64,000 nt of DNA from Erythrobacter sp. WG (GCF_026586795.1 NZ_JAPFGY010000009.1:1-64000); one strand, 5' to 3'; counted from the stretch's first letter, positions 10,700 through 19,305 are shown. Numbers and translations: made by a program. Notes: generated by a model from the sequence alone, not told the origin.

Positions 10700-11181
10700 G
10701 CGGTCTCGGCCCTCTTGCCGATGGCCTTGAGTTCGGCGGCGAACGCCTCGGGCGCAAGGGTTTCGAGCGGCAGGGCGAGCAGCCGTTCGATGCGGCTTTT
10801 CATCCGTTCGAAGGCGAGCGCGAAGGCGGCCTCCTTCTCGGCATCGCTGCCGGTGACCGCGGCGGGATCGGGGATGCCCCAATGCGCCGAGACCGGGCGG
10901 CCCGGCCAGACCGGGCAGGTCTCGGCCGCGGCGCTGTCGCAGACGGTAATGATGAGGTCGAATTCGGGCCCTTGCGCGAAGGCATTCCAGCTTTTCGAGC
11001 TGAAGCCGCTTGCCGGATAGCCGCGGCCCTCGAGGGTGCGGAGCGCATAGGGGTTGACCTTGCCCGCGGGCTGGCTCCCCGCGCTGTAGGCGGAAAAGCG
11101 CCCCGCCCCGTCATGGGCGAGGATCGCCTCGGCAAGGATCGAGCGGGCGGAATTGCCCGTGCACAGGAACAGCACCTTCAT
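10696..11181 (-). CDS. arsC: Arsenate reductase, low-molecular-weight phosphatase type
   Basis: Reduces arsenate to arsenite for export by Acr3 (161 aa). The P-loop is CTGNSARS (C7), and the redox relay cysteines are C81 and C89 in [15 protein letters not shown], the arrangement of thioredoxin-coupled ArsC enzymes. The ATG at 11181 lies 11 bases after the arsI stop. The C-terminal 30 residues ([19 protein letters not shown]) extend slightly beyond the minimal fold. Confidence 0.94.
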   Translation of the reverse strand: MKVLFLCTGNSARSILAEAILAHDGAGRFSAYSAGSQPAGKVNPYALRTLEGRGYPASGFSSKSWNAFAQGPEFDLIITVCDSAAAETCPVWPGRPVSAHWGIPDPAAVTGSDAEKEAAFALAFERMKSRIERLLALPLETLAPEAFAAELKAIGKRAETA

Positions 11182-11192
11182 CGGGCGGGCTC

Positions 11193-11687
11193 TCAGCAGC
11201 AAAAAGAGGCGGGAGCAGCGGGGGCGGCGGCGGCTTCGGCCGTGCCTTGGGGCACGCAGCAGGCCCCCGCCGCCGCGCCGGCATTGGCGAGCTGTTCGAG
11301 ATCTGGGCTGCCGCCATAGGTCGTGCTGCCGCCGGTGGTGAGGAAAGCCTCCCACACCACCCCGTCGGGATCGGCGATCCAGCTCTTCTCCGAACGGGCA
11401 TAGCAGCAGGTCGTCGCGCCTTCCTCCAGCACGGGGCGGTCGGCCGCCTTCATTCGCGCATAGACCTCGGCAAGCTCGCCTGCGTCCTCGACCTGCAGGC
11501 CGACGTGTTCGATCCCCTTGACCGCGCCCTCGCGCATCGAGATCGCGAAGTTGATGCGCGGGTCATCGAGCATCCACTTGGCGTAGTCCGCCTTCGCCAC
11601 CGACGGCGCGGCGCCGAACAGGTGGGTGTAGAAGGCGATCGAGGCCTCGAGGTCGGTGACGCCGACGTGCAGGTGGAAGCGTGTCAT
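11193..11687 (-). CDS. arsI: ArsI-type C-As lyase / CadI family VOC protein
   Basis: Vicinal-oxygen-chelate protein (164 aa) of the ArsI/CadI family; characterised ArsI enzymes cleave the C-As bond of trivalent organoarsenicals. It starts MTRFHLHVGVTDLEASIAFY and has H61 and E113 as likely iron ligands. The vicinal cysteine pair is C94-C95 in GATTCCYARSEKSW. The tail adds two further CC pairs (143-144 and the final 163-164). The ATG at 11687 overlaps arsR as ATGA. Activity on methylarsenicals is inferred from family and operon context. Confidence 0.9.
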   Translation of the reverse strand: MTRFHLHVGVTDLEASIAFYTHLFGAAPSVAKADYAKWMLDDPRINFAISMREGAVKGIEHVGLQVEDAGELAEVYARMKAADRPVLEEGATTCCYARSEKSWIADPDGVVWEAFLTTGGSTTYGGSPDLEQLANAGAAAGACCVPQGTAEAAAAPAAPASFCC

Positions 11688-12025
11688 CGGGCATTCTCCC
11701 TTGCGGCTTGCGGAGCGCAGCTTGCGGCATCGGAGCAGGAAACGCCGCCGCAGCAGTTGTCGGTGAGGTATTGCATCAGGCCGTTCATCGCGCCGTAGTC
11801 GGCAGCGTAGATGATGCTGCGGCTTTCGCGGCGATGGGTGACCAGCCCGGCATTGGCGAGCTGGGCCAAGTGGAAGCTCATCGAGGATGCGGGCACGCCG
11901 ATCCGCTCGGCGATCGAGCCGGCGGGTATGCCCTCCGGCCCGGCTTCGACCAGCAGGCGGAAGGCGGCGAGGCGGTGCTCCTGTGCCAGCGCGGCGAGCG
12001 CGCGGATGACGTGATCGGCCTGCAT
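11684..12025 (-). CDS. arsR: ArsR-family arsenic-responsive repressor
   Basis: Winged-helix repressor (113 aa) heading the arsenic operon. The recognition region is IGVPASSMSFHLAQLANAGL and the wing is THRRESRSIIY. The classic ELCVCDL metal site of plasmid ArsR is absent. Instead the C-terminus carries C91, C92, C97 and C103 (DNCCGGVSCSDAASC), the probable arsenite sensor as in C-terminal-site ArsR proteins. A perfect palindrome sits eight bases upstream of the start. Confidence 0.92.
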   Translation of the reverse strand: MQADHVIRALAALAQEHRLAAFRLLVEAGPEGIPAGSIAERIGVPASSMSFHLAQLANAGLVTHRRESRSIIYAADYGAMNGLMQYLTDNCCGGVSCSDAASCAPQAARENAR

Positions 12026-12033
12026 TGTCGCTC

Positions 12034-12053
12034 CGATAATTCAAGAATTATCG
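12034..12053. promoter_or_regulatory. Probable ArsR operator (perfect 20-base palindrome)
   Basis: CGATAATTC-AA-GAATTATCG, both arms exactly complementary, ends eight bases before the arsR start codon. A+T-rich inverted repeats of this kind directly upstream of arsR are the usual ArsR binding sites; binding is inferred. Confidence 0.8.
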
Positions 12054-12095
12054 AAATACACGCGTCGGCGTCGTAGTCAAGGGTGGCGGGGCCGG

Positions 12096-12956
12096 TCAGG
12101 TTTGCGGCGCGTCGGAGCCCGGCCTGAACCTGACCCGCCCGTTCTCGACGCCGGTCGTCAGGCGGGTGATGAACACCGGCACGGGCTCGGCAAGGTCGAT
12201 GCGCTTGTCGGGCAAGGGATCGCTGCCGACGATCTCTCGGCCGAACAGCCAGCGGGCGAGCCTTGCGGCATCCTCCGCCCGCACGCAGCCCGAACTGAGG
12301 CGACGGTCGGCGCGCTGGATCAGGCTCTTGTCGAGGGTGTCGTGGAGGTAGATGCCCATGTAGTTGGGCAGCATGAACTTGACCGCGCCCATCATGTTGC
12401 GCCCGCCGGGCAGCTGGCGCACCCACACGCCGGCGCGGCCCTCGGCGACGGCCCGCCAATCGACGGCGGCGGGATCGAGCCGCCCGGTCGATCGCCAGTC
12501 GGCGCACAGGACATAGCGGCGCCGGGCGAGCACCCCGGTGCCCTCGCGCCGCACCGCCGGGGCGACGGTGCGGCGGACGAGGTTTGGCGGGATGTTCCAG
12601 TAGGGATTGACGATGGCATAGCGGATGAAGCCGGCAACCAGCGGCGTCGCCATGCCGGGCTTGCCGACCACCACTCGCATCGCGTCGACCTGCCGCCCGC
12701 CCGCGATCAGCAGCAGCTGCGCGGCGGCGGTGTCGACGACGATGTGGCGGCGCCGGTCGGCGGGCAGGCCGCACAGGCGATCGAGATCGGCGAGGATGCG
12801 CGCTTCGTAGGCGGGAGCGCCGCGGTTGAGCGCGGCGATCGCTTCGCCGTCGGCGATGGGTCGCGCTGCGAGCCCGTGGGCGACGCCGCCGCCGATCGCG
12901 GCCAGCGTGGGCCGCGCACGCGGCAGATACCGTGGGACGGGTGAATCCGGCGCTTG
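12096..12956 (-). CDS. L,D-transpeptidase (YkuD/YcbB-like), 5' end separated by in-frame TGA
   Basis: Peptidoglycan 3-3 cross-linking domain. The catalytic segment GIYLHDTLDKSLIQ followed by RRLSSGCVRAEDAARLA has the His and the SSGCVR cysteine of YcbB-class enzymes. The first in-frame ATG (12680) falls inside the YkuD fold, because RHIVVDTAAAQLLLIAGGRQ, its first strands, is encoded just upstream. The open frame runs back without any ATG, GTG or TTG to the TGA at 12957-12959. That TGA ends a signal-peptide ORF in the same frame. The whole is best read as one 341-codon gene broken by a nonsense codon, or read through. True start unresolved. Confidence 0.75.
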   Translation of the reverse strand, partial: QAPDSPVPRYLPRARPTLAAIGGGVAHGLAARPIADGEAIAALNRGAPAYEARILADLDRLCGLPADRRRHIVVDTAAAQLLLIAGGRQVDAMRVVVGKPGMATPLVAGFIRYAIVNPYWNIPPNLVRRTVAPAVRREGTGVLARRRYVLCADWRSTGRLDPAAVDWRAVAEGRAGVWVRQLPGGRNMMGAVKFMLPNYMGIYLHDTLDKSLIQRADRRLSSGCVRAEDAARLARWLFGREIVGSDPLPDKRIDLAEPVPVFITRLTTGVENGRVRFRPGSDAPQT

Positions 12957-13121
12957 TCAGCCGCGCTCTCCGGCGCCGGTCGTGGTCGTCGGCGTGCCCG
13001 TGGTGGTCTGCGTTCCCGTGGTGCCGGTCGTCCCGGTCCCGGTGGTCGACTGCGCGACCGTGATGGTGGTGGTGAGGAAAGCGGCCGCGGCAACTCCCGC
13101 GTAGAAGATCTTGCTGGTCAT
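12957..13121 (-). CDS. 54-residue signal-peptide/linker ORF, probable N-terminus of the L,D-transpeptidase
   Basis: MTSKIFYAGVAAAAFLTTTI and a cleavage site near VAQ-S form a signal peptide. It is followed by a Thr/Gly repeat (TTGTGTTGTTGTQ) and GAGERG before TGA. An AAGGGA ribosome site precedes the ATG at 13121. It lies in exactly the same frame as the downstream transpeptidase, whose protein otherwise lacks an export signal. A free-standing secreted peptide is possible but less likely. Confidence 0.6.
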   Translation of the reverse strand: MTSKIFYAGVAAAAFLTTTITVAQSTTGTGTTGTTGTQTTTGTPTTTTGAGERG

Positions 13122-13491
13122 GACGTGTTCCCTTGTGCAGTTTCGCCGCGATGGCATGAACCAACCGGCTCCGGAGAGCCAAAGCTCCGGCGAAGGCCAC
13201 GTCTCGTCCGACACCGCAGGAAACTGGGCGATCAGCTTCTTTGTGTCTGAAGAAGCTCGATTTCTTGGTGATCCATGGCCCTTCGATCAGGTTGCATTCC
13301 AACGTGCCTTAGGCCGTCGGCCGGCACTGCGCGGCAGCCACCCTCTTGCGCGCGGAGCGGGGCTTGCTTAGCATCGTGTGCACGGGGTTCAGCAACCTCC
13401 CGTCCAGGCCTTCGGCGAAGGCCCAAGCGTTGCCTCGTCATCACCCCTTGCCGTGCCGGTTGTCGCGGCAAGGCTTGCACACGAGGTAGGC
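13122..13491. other. 370-base intergenic region
   Basis: Separates the divergent transpeptidase and chrA genes. It must hold both promoters. I see no convincing gene, palindrome or repeat in it; open frames here lack ribosome sites and have shadow-type Arg/Ala composition. Confidence 0.5.
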
Positions 13492-14841
13492 ATGGCCGGA
13501 CCCGACGTTTCGCTCACCTTTCCAGCCGCGGCCCCGCAGGCACCCGCGCAACCCGCCTTTTCCGAGCTGCTGCGCGTCTTCGCGCGTATCGGCCTGCTCA
13601 GCTTCGGGGGCCCCGCCGGGCAGATCGCCCTGATGCACCGCGAGCTGGTCGAGGAGCGATGCTGGGTCGTCGAGGAGGACTATCTGCACGCGCTCAATTT
13701 CTGCCACCTCCTGCCCGGCCCGGAGGCGCAGCAGCTCGCCACCCTGGTCGGATGGCGGTTGCACGGCTGGCGGGGCGGGCTTGCGGCGGGGCTGCTGTTC
13801 GTCATCCCCGGCGCCGCCATCATTCTCGCGCTCTCGGTGCTCTATGCACTCGCCGCGAATCTCGGCTGGGTGGCAGCGCTGTTTCTGGGCGTGAAGGCGG
13901 CGGTGCTCGCGATCGTGGTGCAGGCGCTGCTCAGGATTGCCGGACGCGCGCTCGACACGGGGGTGAAGCGCGCGCTGGCAGCGGCGGCCTTCGGAGGGCT
14001 GTTCCTGTTCGGCCTCCCCTTCCCGGTGATCGTCCTCGGCGCGCTGGCGGTCGGCATGGCGATCGCCCGCACCCGGCCGGACCTCCTCGCGCTAAAGCCG
14101 ACCACGCGCGCCGGCACCCTCCCGGCGCGGCCGTGGCGGACCACCATCACCGCCGTGCTGGTGTGGGGCGCGATCTGGGCCGCGCCGATGGTGCTGATCG
14201 CCGCGACGCTGGGCCGGGGGCATGTCCTGTGGGAGATCGGCGCGTTCTTCTCGCAGCTCGCGGTCGTCACCTTCGGCGGGGCCTATGCGGTGCTCGCCTA
14301 CATGGCGCAGGAGGCGGTGCAAGGCTTCGGCTGGCTCGAGGCGGGCGAGATGGCGGATGGGCTGGGCCTCGCCGAGACCACCCCGGGGCCGCTGATCCTG
14401 GTGACCCAGTTCGTCGGCACCCTCGCCGCCTTCCGCGCGCCCGAACCCTTCACGCCGCTGGTGGCGGGGCTGCTCGGCGCGGGGCTGACCACCTGGGTGA
14501 CATTTGCGCCCTGCTTTCTGTGGATCTTCGCGCTCGCGCCGTGGATCGACCGGATGGGGCGGGCGGTGTGGCTGAAGGGCGGGCTTGCGGCGGTGACGGC
14601 GGCGGTGGTCGGCGTGATCGCCAACCTGACCGCGTGGTTCGCGCTTCACGTGCTGTTCGGCGTTGTCGAGGACGCGCGCTACGGTCCGCTCAAGCTGAGC
14701 TGGCCAGACCTCGCCAGCTTCGACTGGCGGGCGGGCGTTCTCGCCGCGCTCGCGCTGGGGCTGGCATTCGGGGCGAAATGGTCGGTGCTGCGGCTGCTCA
14801 CGGTGTGTGCGGCGGGCGGCCTGCTCCTCGGCGCGCTCTAG
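13492..14841 (+). CDS. chrA: Chromate transporter, CHR family (long chain)
   Basis: Membrane transporter (449 aa) with the duplicated CHR domains. The first opens FARIGLLSFGGPAGQIALMH and contains LNFCHLLPGPEAQQLATLVG. The second has AVVTFGGAYAVLAYMAQEAV and LAETTPGPLILVTQFVG. CHR proteins export chromate and some handle sulfate. The ATG at 13492 has GAGGTAGG six bases upstream; an earlier in-frame start at 13378 adds non-conserved residues. It converges on the Amj gene, their stop codons sharing CTAG. Proximity to sulfur-type genes leaves a sulfate role open. Confidence 0.92.
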   Translation: MAGPDVSLTFPAAAPQAPAQPAFSELLRVFARIGLLSFGGPAGQIALMHRELVEERCWVVEEDYLHALNFCHLLPGPEAQQLATLVGWRLHGWRGGLAAGLLFVIPGAAIILALSVLYALAANLGWVAALFLGVKAAVLAIVVQALLRIAGRALDTGVKRALAAAAFGGLFLFGLPFPVIVLGALAVGMAIARTRPDLLALKPTTRAGTLPARPWRTTITAVLVWGAIWAAPMVLIAATLGRGHVLWEIGAFFSQLAVVTFGGAYAVLAYMAQEAVQGFGWLEAGEMADGLGLAETTPGPLILVTQFVGTLAAFRAPEPFTPLVAGLLGAGLTTWVTFAPCFLWIFALAPWIDRMGRAVWLKGGLAAVTAAVVGVIANLTAWFALHVLFGVVEDARYGPLKLSWPDLASFDWRAGVLAALALGLAFGAKWSVLRLLTVCAAGGLLLGAL

Positions 14842-15641
14842 AGCCAGCCCGCCGCCCAGGCGATCGCCACCGCGGCGGGCACCAGCAGCACCTGCGCGGC
14901 GAGCGTGCCGGCGAGGCGGCTCAGCGAGACCCAGATCATCGCCCGGCGGAAGGTCGCCTCCGACACGCTCCCGTCGACCACGTCGTCGGTCAGGGCGGAA
15001 ATCTGCGGGTCGATCAGGGCGAACAGCAGGATCGTCGCGAAGCCGTTGACGATCGCCGTCATCTGCGAGGCGGTGACCCGGAACTCGGGCACGAGGTAGC
15101 CCGCATAGAGCGAGGCAATGACGCCCACCGCCAGCAGCCCCTGCGCCACGGCGTTGGCGGCGAGCACGCCCCAACTCACCCCGCGCGGGGCCTTGAGCGA
15201 CTGGAGTGTCTGCTTCTTCGGGATGGCGACGGATTCCCGGATGGTCCGCAGCCCCGCCGGGGTCGCGGCGCGCAGCAGCAGGCGGCCCGTCGAGCGGGTG
15301 TGTTGGAACGAGGTGATGGCTGCCGCGAACAGGCGCTGGAAGCTCGGCACCAGCAGGATCCCGACGAGCACCGCCCCCGCTGCCGAGGCGAGCACCAGCC
15401 TCAAGTCGAACAGCAACGCGTCGCCGTTTCCCGCCGCCAGCGCCGTCTCGATCCGCTTGGCGAGGAAGGGGCCGAGGAAGCCGTTCGAGGTCCGGCTGAC
15501 CAGTAGCAGCACGTTGAAGAGGGCAAAGGACAGCGCGATGCGCCCGGTCCGCACCCCGGCGATGCGCGCCGCATAGGCGAGCGCGCCGATCAGGTTGATC
15601 ACGCCCGTGAGCGCGCAGATGAGCAGAAGGTCGGTGTCCAT
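14838..15641 (-). CDS. amj: Amj/YdaH-family membrane protein (DUF2837)
   Basis: Polytopic inner-membrane protein (267 aa). The N-terminus LLLICALTGVINLIGALAYA, ARIAGVRTGRIALSFALFN and VLLLVSRTSN is characteristic of Amj (YdaH), an alternative lipid II flippase in Bacillus. Six or more helices are visible. It is last in a four-gene run after yezD, a TonB receptor and a TauE exporter, 19 bases from the last. A flippase role is family knowledge; in this cluster the function could differ. Confidence 0.8.
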   Translation of the reverse strand: MDTDLLLICALTGVINLIGALAYAARIAGVRTGRIALSFALFNVLLLVSRTSNGFLGPFLAKRIETALAAGNGDALLFDLRLVLASAAGAVLVGILLVPSFQRLFAAAITSFQHTRSTGRLLLRAATPAGLRTIRESVAIPKKQTLQSLKAPRGVSWGVLAANAVAQGLLAVGVIASLYAGYLVPEFRVTASQMTAIVNGFATILLFALIDPQISALTDDVVDGSVSEATFRRAMIWVSLSRLAGTLAAQVLLVPAAVAIAWAAGWL

Positions 15642-15660
15642 CGGGGAGCTCCGCCGGCCC

Positions 15661-16434
15661 CTAGACAATGGGCCAGGCTTTCCAGATGCTGTAGGCGCTG
15701 GTGACGATCAAGACCAGCGAGACCGCGAACAACAGTGTGCGCGGATCGACGCGGGCGGCGAGCACCGCGCCGAACGGAGCGGCAACTACGCCGCCCAGGA
15801 TCAGGCCGACGGTGATGAGCGTGAAGGCTGCCGGGCCGAGGGTCAGGAGGAAGGTCAGCGAGATCGACAGGGTGAGCAGGAACTCCGCCGTGTTGACCGT
15901 GCCGATCACCTTGCGGGGGTCGCCGCCCTGGATCAGCAGGTTGGAGGTGACCACCGGCCCCCACCCGCCGCCGCCGGCCGCATCGAGAAAGCCCCCGGCG
16001 AGCGCCAGCGGCGCGGTGTAGCGCGGGTCCTCGAAGCGCGGCTTGGCGAGGCGGATCGCGCGCCACAGCAGGTAGAAGCCGATACCGGTGAGATACAGCA
16101 TCACGAAGGGCCGCGCAGCGCTCGCGTCGATGTTCGACAGGAGGTAGGCCCCCGTCACCCCGCCCAGCACGCCGAACGGCACCAGCCGCCGGAACAGCGG
16201 CCAATCGACATTCCTCTGCCAGGCATGGCTGACGCCCGAAGCGCCGGTGGTGAACAGCTCGACGAGGTGGACGCTCGCCGATGCACTCGCCGGGGGCACG
16301 CCCATCGCGCTCACCAGCAGGGTCTGGGTGGTGACCCCGAAGGCCATGCCGAGCGCCCCGTCGATCATCTGCGCGGCAAAGCCGATGGCAATGAACGGGG
16401 CGATCTGCATGAGGAGCGCGGTAAGGTCGGGCAT
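15661..16434 (-). CDS. Sulfite exporter TauE/SafE family protein
   Basis: Membrane protein (257 aa, about eight helices) of the TauE/SafE family, whose members move sulfite, sulfoacetate or related anions. Family phrases are AAQMIDGALGMAFGVTTQTL, ASVHLVELFTTGASG and GGFLDAAGGGGWGPVVTSNL. An AGAGAGGA ribosome site precedes the ATG at 16434. It lies 36 bases after the TonB receptor stop, in the same transcription unit, which supports a role linked to the imported substrate. Confidence 0.88.
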   Translation of the reverse strand: MPDLTALLMQIAPFIAIGFAAQMIDGALGMAFGVTTQTLLVSAMGVPPASASASVHLVELFTTGASGVSHAWQRNVDWPLFRRLVPFGVLGGVTGAYLLSNIDASAARPFVMLYLTGIGFYLLWRAIRLAKPRFEDPRYTAPLALAGGFLDAAGGGGWGPVVTSNLLIQGGDPRKVIGTVNTAEFLLTLSISLTFLLTLGPAAFTLITVGLILGGVVAAPFGAVLAARVDPRTLLFAVSLVLIVTSAYSIWKAWPIV

Positions 16435-16470
16435 GAGGTTGTCCTCTCTGCGGATGCGGGTTGTGTCAGG

Positions 16471-18915
16471 TCAGAAGGTGACGCTGACGGTGCCGCCCCA
16501 GGTGTGCGGGTCGCCGGGCAGGCCGGCGATGAGTCCGGTGTTGCCCGGGGCGATGAAGAGCTGCTCGAAGTAGTCCTCGTCGAAGGCGTTCCTCACCCAG
16601 GCGAAGATGTTGAGTCCGCGGTCGCTGCGGAAGCCCGCGCGGAAGTTCGAGAGGCTGTAGCCTGCCACCCGCGTTGCCGGCGAGGGCGAGGCGTTGGAGG
16701 AGAAGTCGGAGCGGTAGCTGCCGTCGTAGCCGAGGTAGAACTGCCCCGCCTCGCCGAACAGGCTGCCGGGCGCGTTGGCCTCGGCACCGAAGGCGAAGGC
16801 CCATTTGGAGACGCCCGGCAGGCGCTGGCCGGAGATATCGCAGTTCGCCGGGCTGAGGCCGCCGGGCGTGCCGGCCGGCGAGGGCGTCTGGCCGGGGCCG
16901 ACGGTGGTGCCGCCTGCAAGCTCGGGCGGGCAGGGCGCGTCGACGAAGCGGACATATTTCGCGTCGGTGTAGGCCCCGTTGGCATAGGTCGAGAATCGCG
17001 CGCTCGGGCGGACCGAGACGTCCGCCTCGATCCCCTGCGAGCGCACCTTGCCGGCATTGGCGAGGAAGCCGCGCAGCACCCCGAACTGGCCGTTGGTGAC
17101 GGTCGCCTGATAATCCTTGATGTCGGTGCGGAAGGCCGCGAGGTTGAGCGTCACCCGGCGATCCCACACTTGCGACTTCAGGCCGATCTCGAAGTGGTCG
17201 ACCTGCTCCGGCCGGATCGTGCCCGCCGCCGCGATCGGCACGCCATTGGCGTCGGTCGGCAGGCCGTTCTGGTTGATGCCGATGGTCTTGAAGCTCCTCG
17301 CATAGGTGCCGTAGGCAAGCACATCGGGGGCAAGCCGATAGCTCAGCGTCAGGTCGTAGGTGAAGTTCCAGTCGCTGTCTTGCGGCGCGCTCAGCTGCGG
17401 CTGGAAGATGCCGAGCTGCGCGCGGCTCCGGGCGTCGGTCTCGGTGCCGCGCAGTTCCACGCCCGTCCCGGTGAACACGCGGCGCTGATAGAAGCCCTCC
17501 TTCTTGTCGTAATTGATCCGCGCACCGGGCTGGATGGTGAAGGCGTCGGTGACCTTCCAGCTCAGCTGGCCGAACAGCGCCGCGCTGGTCGACTTCAGGA
17601 ACTGCGTGTTCCGCGCTGTCAGGCCGTCCAGAACTGTGGGATCGAAGGCCAGCGCATTGTTCGGCGCGATCGACCAGCGGCTCGCCGCCGCGCCCTGGCT
17701 TTCGGTGCCTTGCGTGTCGATCCGCTGGTGGAAGGCGAAGGCGCCCACCACGAAATCGAAGCGGGTGCCGGTGTAGGCGTAGCGGAATTCCTGCGTGTAC
17801 TGGTCCTGCTGCGAGGGGTTCTGCGAGCGCGCAACGATGGCGAGGCCGGTGAAGTCGCGGTCGTTCTGCGGCTTCCAATCCCAGTGCCGCCAGGCGCTCA
17901 CCGAGGTGAGGGTGCCGGGGCCGACGTCCCAGTTGATGCGCAGCGACACGCCGCCGATGACGTTGCCGGCCTCGAGCGTGGAATCAAGGTCGGTCAGGCG
18001 GTCGAAAGGATTGCGGCTCGGCGGGGCGTAACCCAGTGCGCTCGCGAGCGCGGCGAACTGGCGGTTGAGGGGACGCTGGGTCGCGACCGTGCGCACGAAC
18101 ACCGATCCGCAGCAATCGGCGTCCTGCTTGTTATAGTCTCCGGCCAGCGTTACGCGCAGGTTGTCGGTCGGCTGCCACAGCACCTGCGCGCGCAGGCCGA
18201 GGTTGTCGAGGCTCTGGATGTCCTGCCCGCTGGTCACGTTGAAAATCGTGCCCCGCCGGTCGGTCAGCGAGGCCGCCACGCGCACCGCGATGGTGTCCGA
18301 CAACGGCCCGGATACGGCGGCGCGGGCCTGCTTGAATTCGTAGTTCCCCAAGGACAGCTCGGCGTTGCCCTCGAAGGTGAAGGTCGGCTGGTTGGTGCGG
18401 ATGTTGACCGCGCCCGCCGTGGTGTTCTTGCCGTAGAGCGTGCCCTGAGGCCCGCGCAGCACCTCGACCTGCGCGATATCGAGGAAGTCGAAGGTCGCGG
18501 CGGCCACGCGCGAATAGTAGACGTCGTCGATATAGATGCCCACGCCCTGCTCGAAGCCGTCGCTGGTGAGGCCGAAGGGCACGCCCAGCCCGCGGATGTT
18601 GAGCGAGGTGTTGCGCGGGTTGGAGGAATAGAGCTGGAGCGTCGGGGCGATCTGCTGGAGGCGGGCGACGTTGAATGCCCCGGTCTCGGCCAGTTGCTGC
18701 GCGCCGAGCACGGTGACCGCGAGGGGGATATCCTGCGCGCTTTCGGAGCGGCGGCGCGCCATGACAAAGATCTCGCCGCTGTCCTGCGCGGCGGTAGCGG
18801 TTTCGGGTTGATCGGCGTCCGGGGCTACATCCTGCGCATGGGCAGGAAGGGCGGCCAGCCCGGAGAAAGCTGCCCCGCCAAGCAGCAGGGTGGTGCGGGA
18901 TGCATGGAATGTCAC
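16471..18915 (-). CDS. TonB-dependent outer-membrane receptor
   Basis: Ligand-gated outer-membrane importer (814 aa from GTG at 18915). A signal peptide ends ALPAHAQ. The plug domain begins EIFVMARRRSESAQDIPLAV and includes LNIRGLGVPFG and the phrase VEVLRGPQGTLYGKNTTAGA. The beta-barrel ends with Phe (TVSVTF). It resembles the siderophore/organic-compound receptors abundant in sphingomonads. The GTG start has AAGGCGAG upstream; an ATG at 18945 would add ten residues before the signal. Its yezD, TauE and Rrf2 neighbours suggest a sulfur compound as substrate (inference). Confidence 0.9.
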   Translation of the reverse strand: MTFHASRTTLLLGGAAFSGLAALPAHAQDVAPDADQPETATAAQDSGEIFVMARRRSESAQDIPLAVTVLGAQQLAETGAFNVARLQQIAPTLQLYSSNPRNTSLNIRGLGVPFGLTSDGFEQGVGIYIDDVYYSRVAAATFDFLDIAQVEVLRGPQGTLYGKNTTAGAVNIRTNQPTFTFEGNAELSLGNYEFKQARAAVSGPLSDTIAVRVAASLTDRRGTIFNVTSGQDIQSLDNLGLRAQVLWQPTDNLRVTLAGDYNKQDADCCGSVFVRTVATQRPLNRQFAALASALGYAPPSRNPFDRLTDLDSTLEAGNVIGGVSLRINWDVGPGTLTSVSAWRHWDWKPQNDRDFTGLAIVARSQNPSQQDQYTQEFRYAYTGTRFDFVVGAFAFHQRIDTQGTESQGAAASRWSIAPNNALAFDPTVLDGLTARNTQFLKSTSAALFGQLSWKVTDAFTIQPGARINYDKKEGFYQRRVFTGTGVELRGTETDARSRAQLGIFQPQLSAPQDSDWNFTYDLTLSYRLAPDVLAYGTYARSFKTIGINQNGLPTDANGVPIAAAGTIRPEQVDHFEIGLKSQVWDRRVTLNLAAFRTDIKDYQATVTNGQFGVLRGFLANAGKVRSQGIEADVSVRPSARFSTYANGAYTDAKYVRFVDAPCPPELAGGTTVGPGQTPSPAGTPGGLSPANCDISGQRLPGVSKWAFAFGAEANAPGSLFGEAGQFYLGYDGSYRSDFSSNASPSPATRVAGYSLSNFRAGFRSDRGLNIFAWVRNAFDEDYFEQLFIAPGNTGLIAGLPGDPHTWGGTVSVTF

Positions 18916-18999
18916 GATGTCTCGCCTTTGCAAGCGGGCATGCATCCGGCGGTCCGGTTTGCCAGTCCCCTGTTGATGGGTGTGTCCTGAAACCTGTCC

Positions 19000-19167
19000 T
19001 CAGACGGACAGGCGCTTTCTTTCGGTGACGTCGATCTGCATCACCCGGCCATCATGGACGGTCAGCTGAATCGTGCCGTAGCGCAGGCGCGCAAGCGCCT
19101 CGTCGACGACGGCCAGCGCCTCAGGGATGGCCGCGCGGGTGGCAGAACCTGTCTCGTCTCGGTCCAT
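19000..19167 (-). CDS. yezD: YezD family small protein (DUF2292)
   Basis: A 55-residue cytoplasmic protein. Its core ALARLRYGTIQLTVHDGRVM followed by QIDVTERKR is the DUF2292/YezD signature (short strands ending in a basic motif). Function is unknown. It is the first gene of the run leading to the TonB receptor, 84 bases from it, and lies just downstream of the Rrf2 regulator. The ATG at 19167 was chosen because upstream in-frame residues are not conserved. Confidence 0.75.
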   Translation of the reverse strand: MDRDETGSATRAAIPEALAVVDEALARLRYGTIQLTVHDGRVMQIDVTERKRLSV

Positions 19168-19305
19168 GGATGGGCCTTTCGTTGCGCGGGATCGGCCCGC
19201 ACCGCAGGAATTAAATTCAAGCGATGTGGTTGACAATAGGCCGGCGAGACAGAAATTCTGTTGCGGGCTGAAAGGTGGGCTTTGTGCGGCAGGGCGCCGC
19301 GGCGC
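19168..19305 (-). promoter_or_regulatory. Promoter region of the yezD-TonB receptor run
   Basis: A 138-base A+T-richer gap between the Rrf2 stop and yezD. It holds small dyads GAATT-A-AATTC (19208-19218) and AGAA-A-TTCT (19251-19259). A CTATTGTCAA segment on the coding strand shares the ATTGTC core of the dyad at the Rrf2 start. A specific binding site cannot be fixed by eye. Confidence 0.4.

Noticed and set aside
12096-12680. The L,D-transpeptidase starting at the ATG 12680 as an intact cytoplasmic protein
   Set aside because: This start lies inside the YkuD fold and leaves the enzyme without an export signal, so it is unlikely to be the true gene limit.
13232-13480. An 82-codon frame in the gap before chrA
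   Set aside because: No ribosome site, no recognisable pattern and shadow-type composition.
13275-15506. A 743-codon frame overlapping chrA and amj
   Set aside because: It is a shifted-frame shadow of chrA that runs through the antisense of amj; its residues are Arg/Gly/Ala-rich with no motif.
15595-18990. A 1131-codon open frame antisense to the TonB receptor
   Set aside because: High G+C removes stop codons from the antisense frames. The translation is His/Arg/Gly/Ala-rich without any domain, while the opposite strand encodes a complete receptor.
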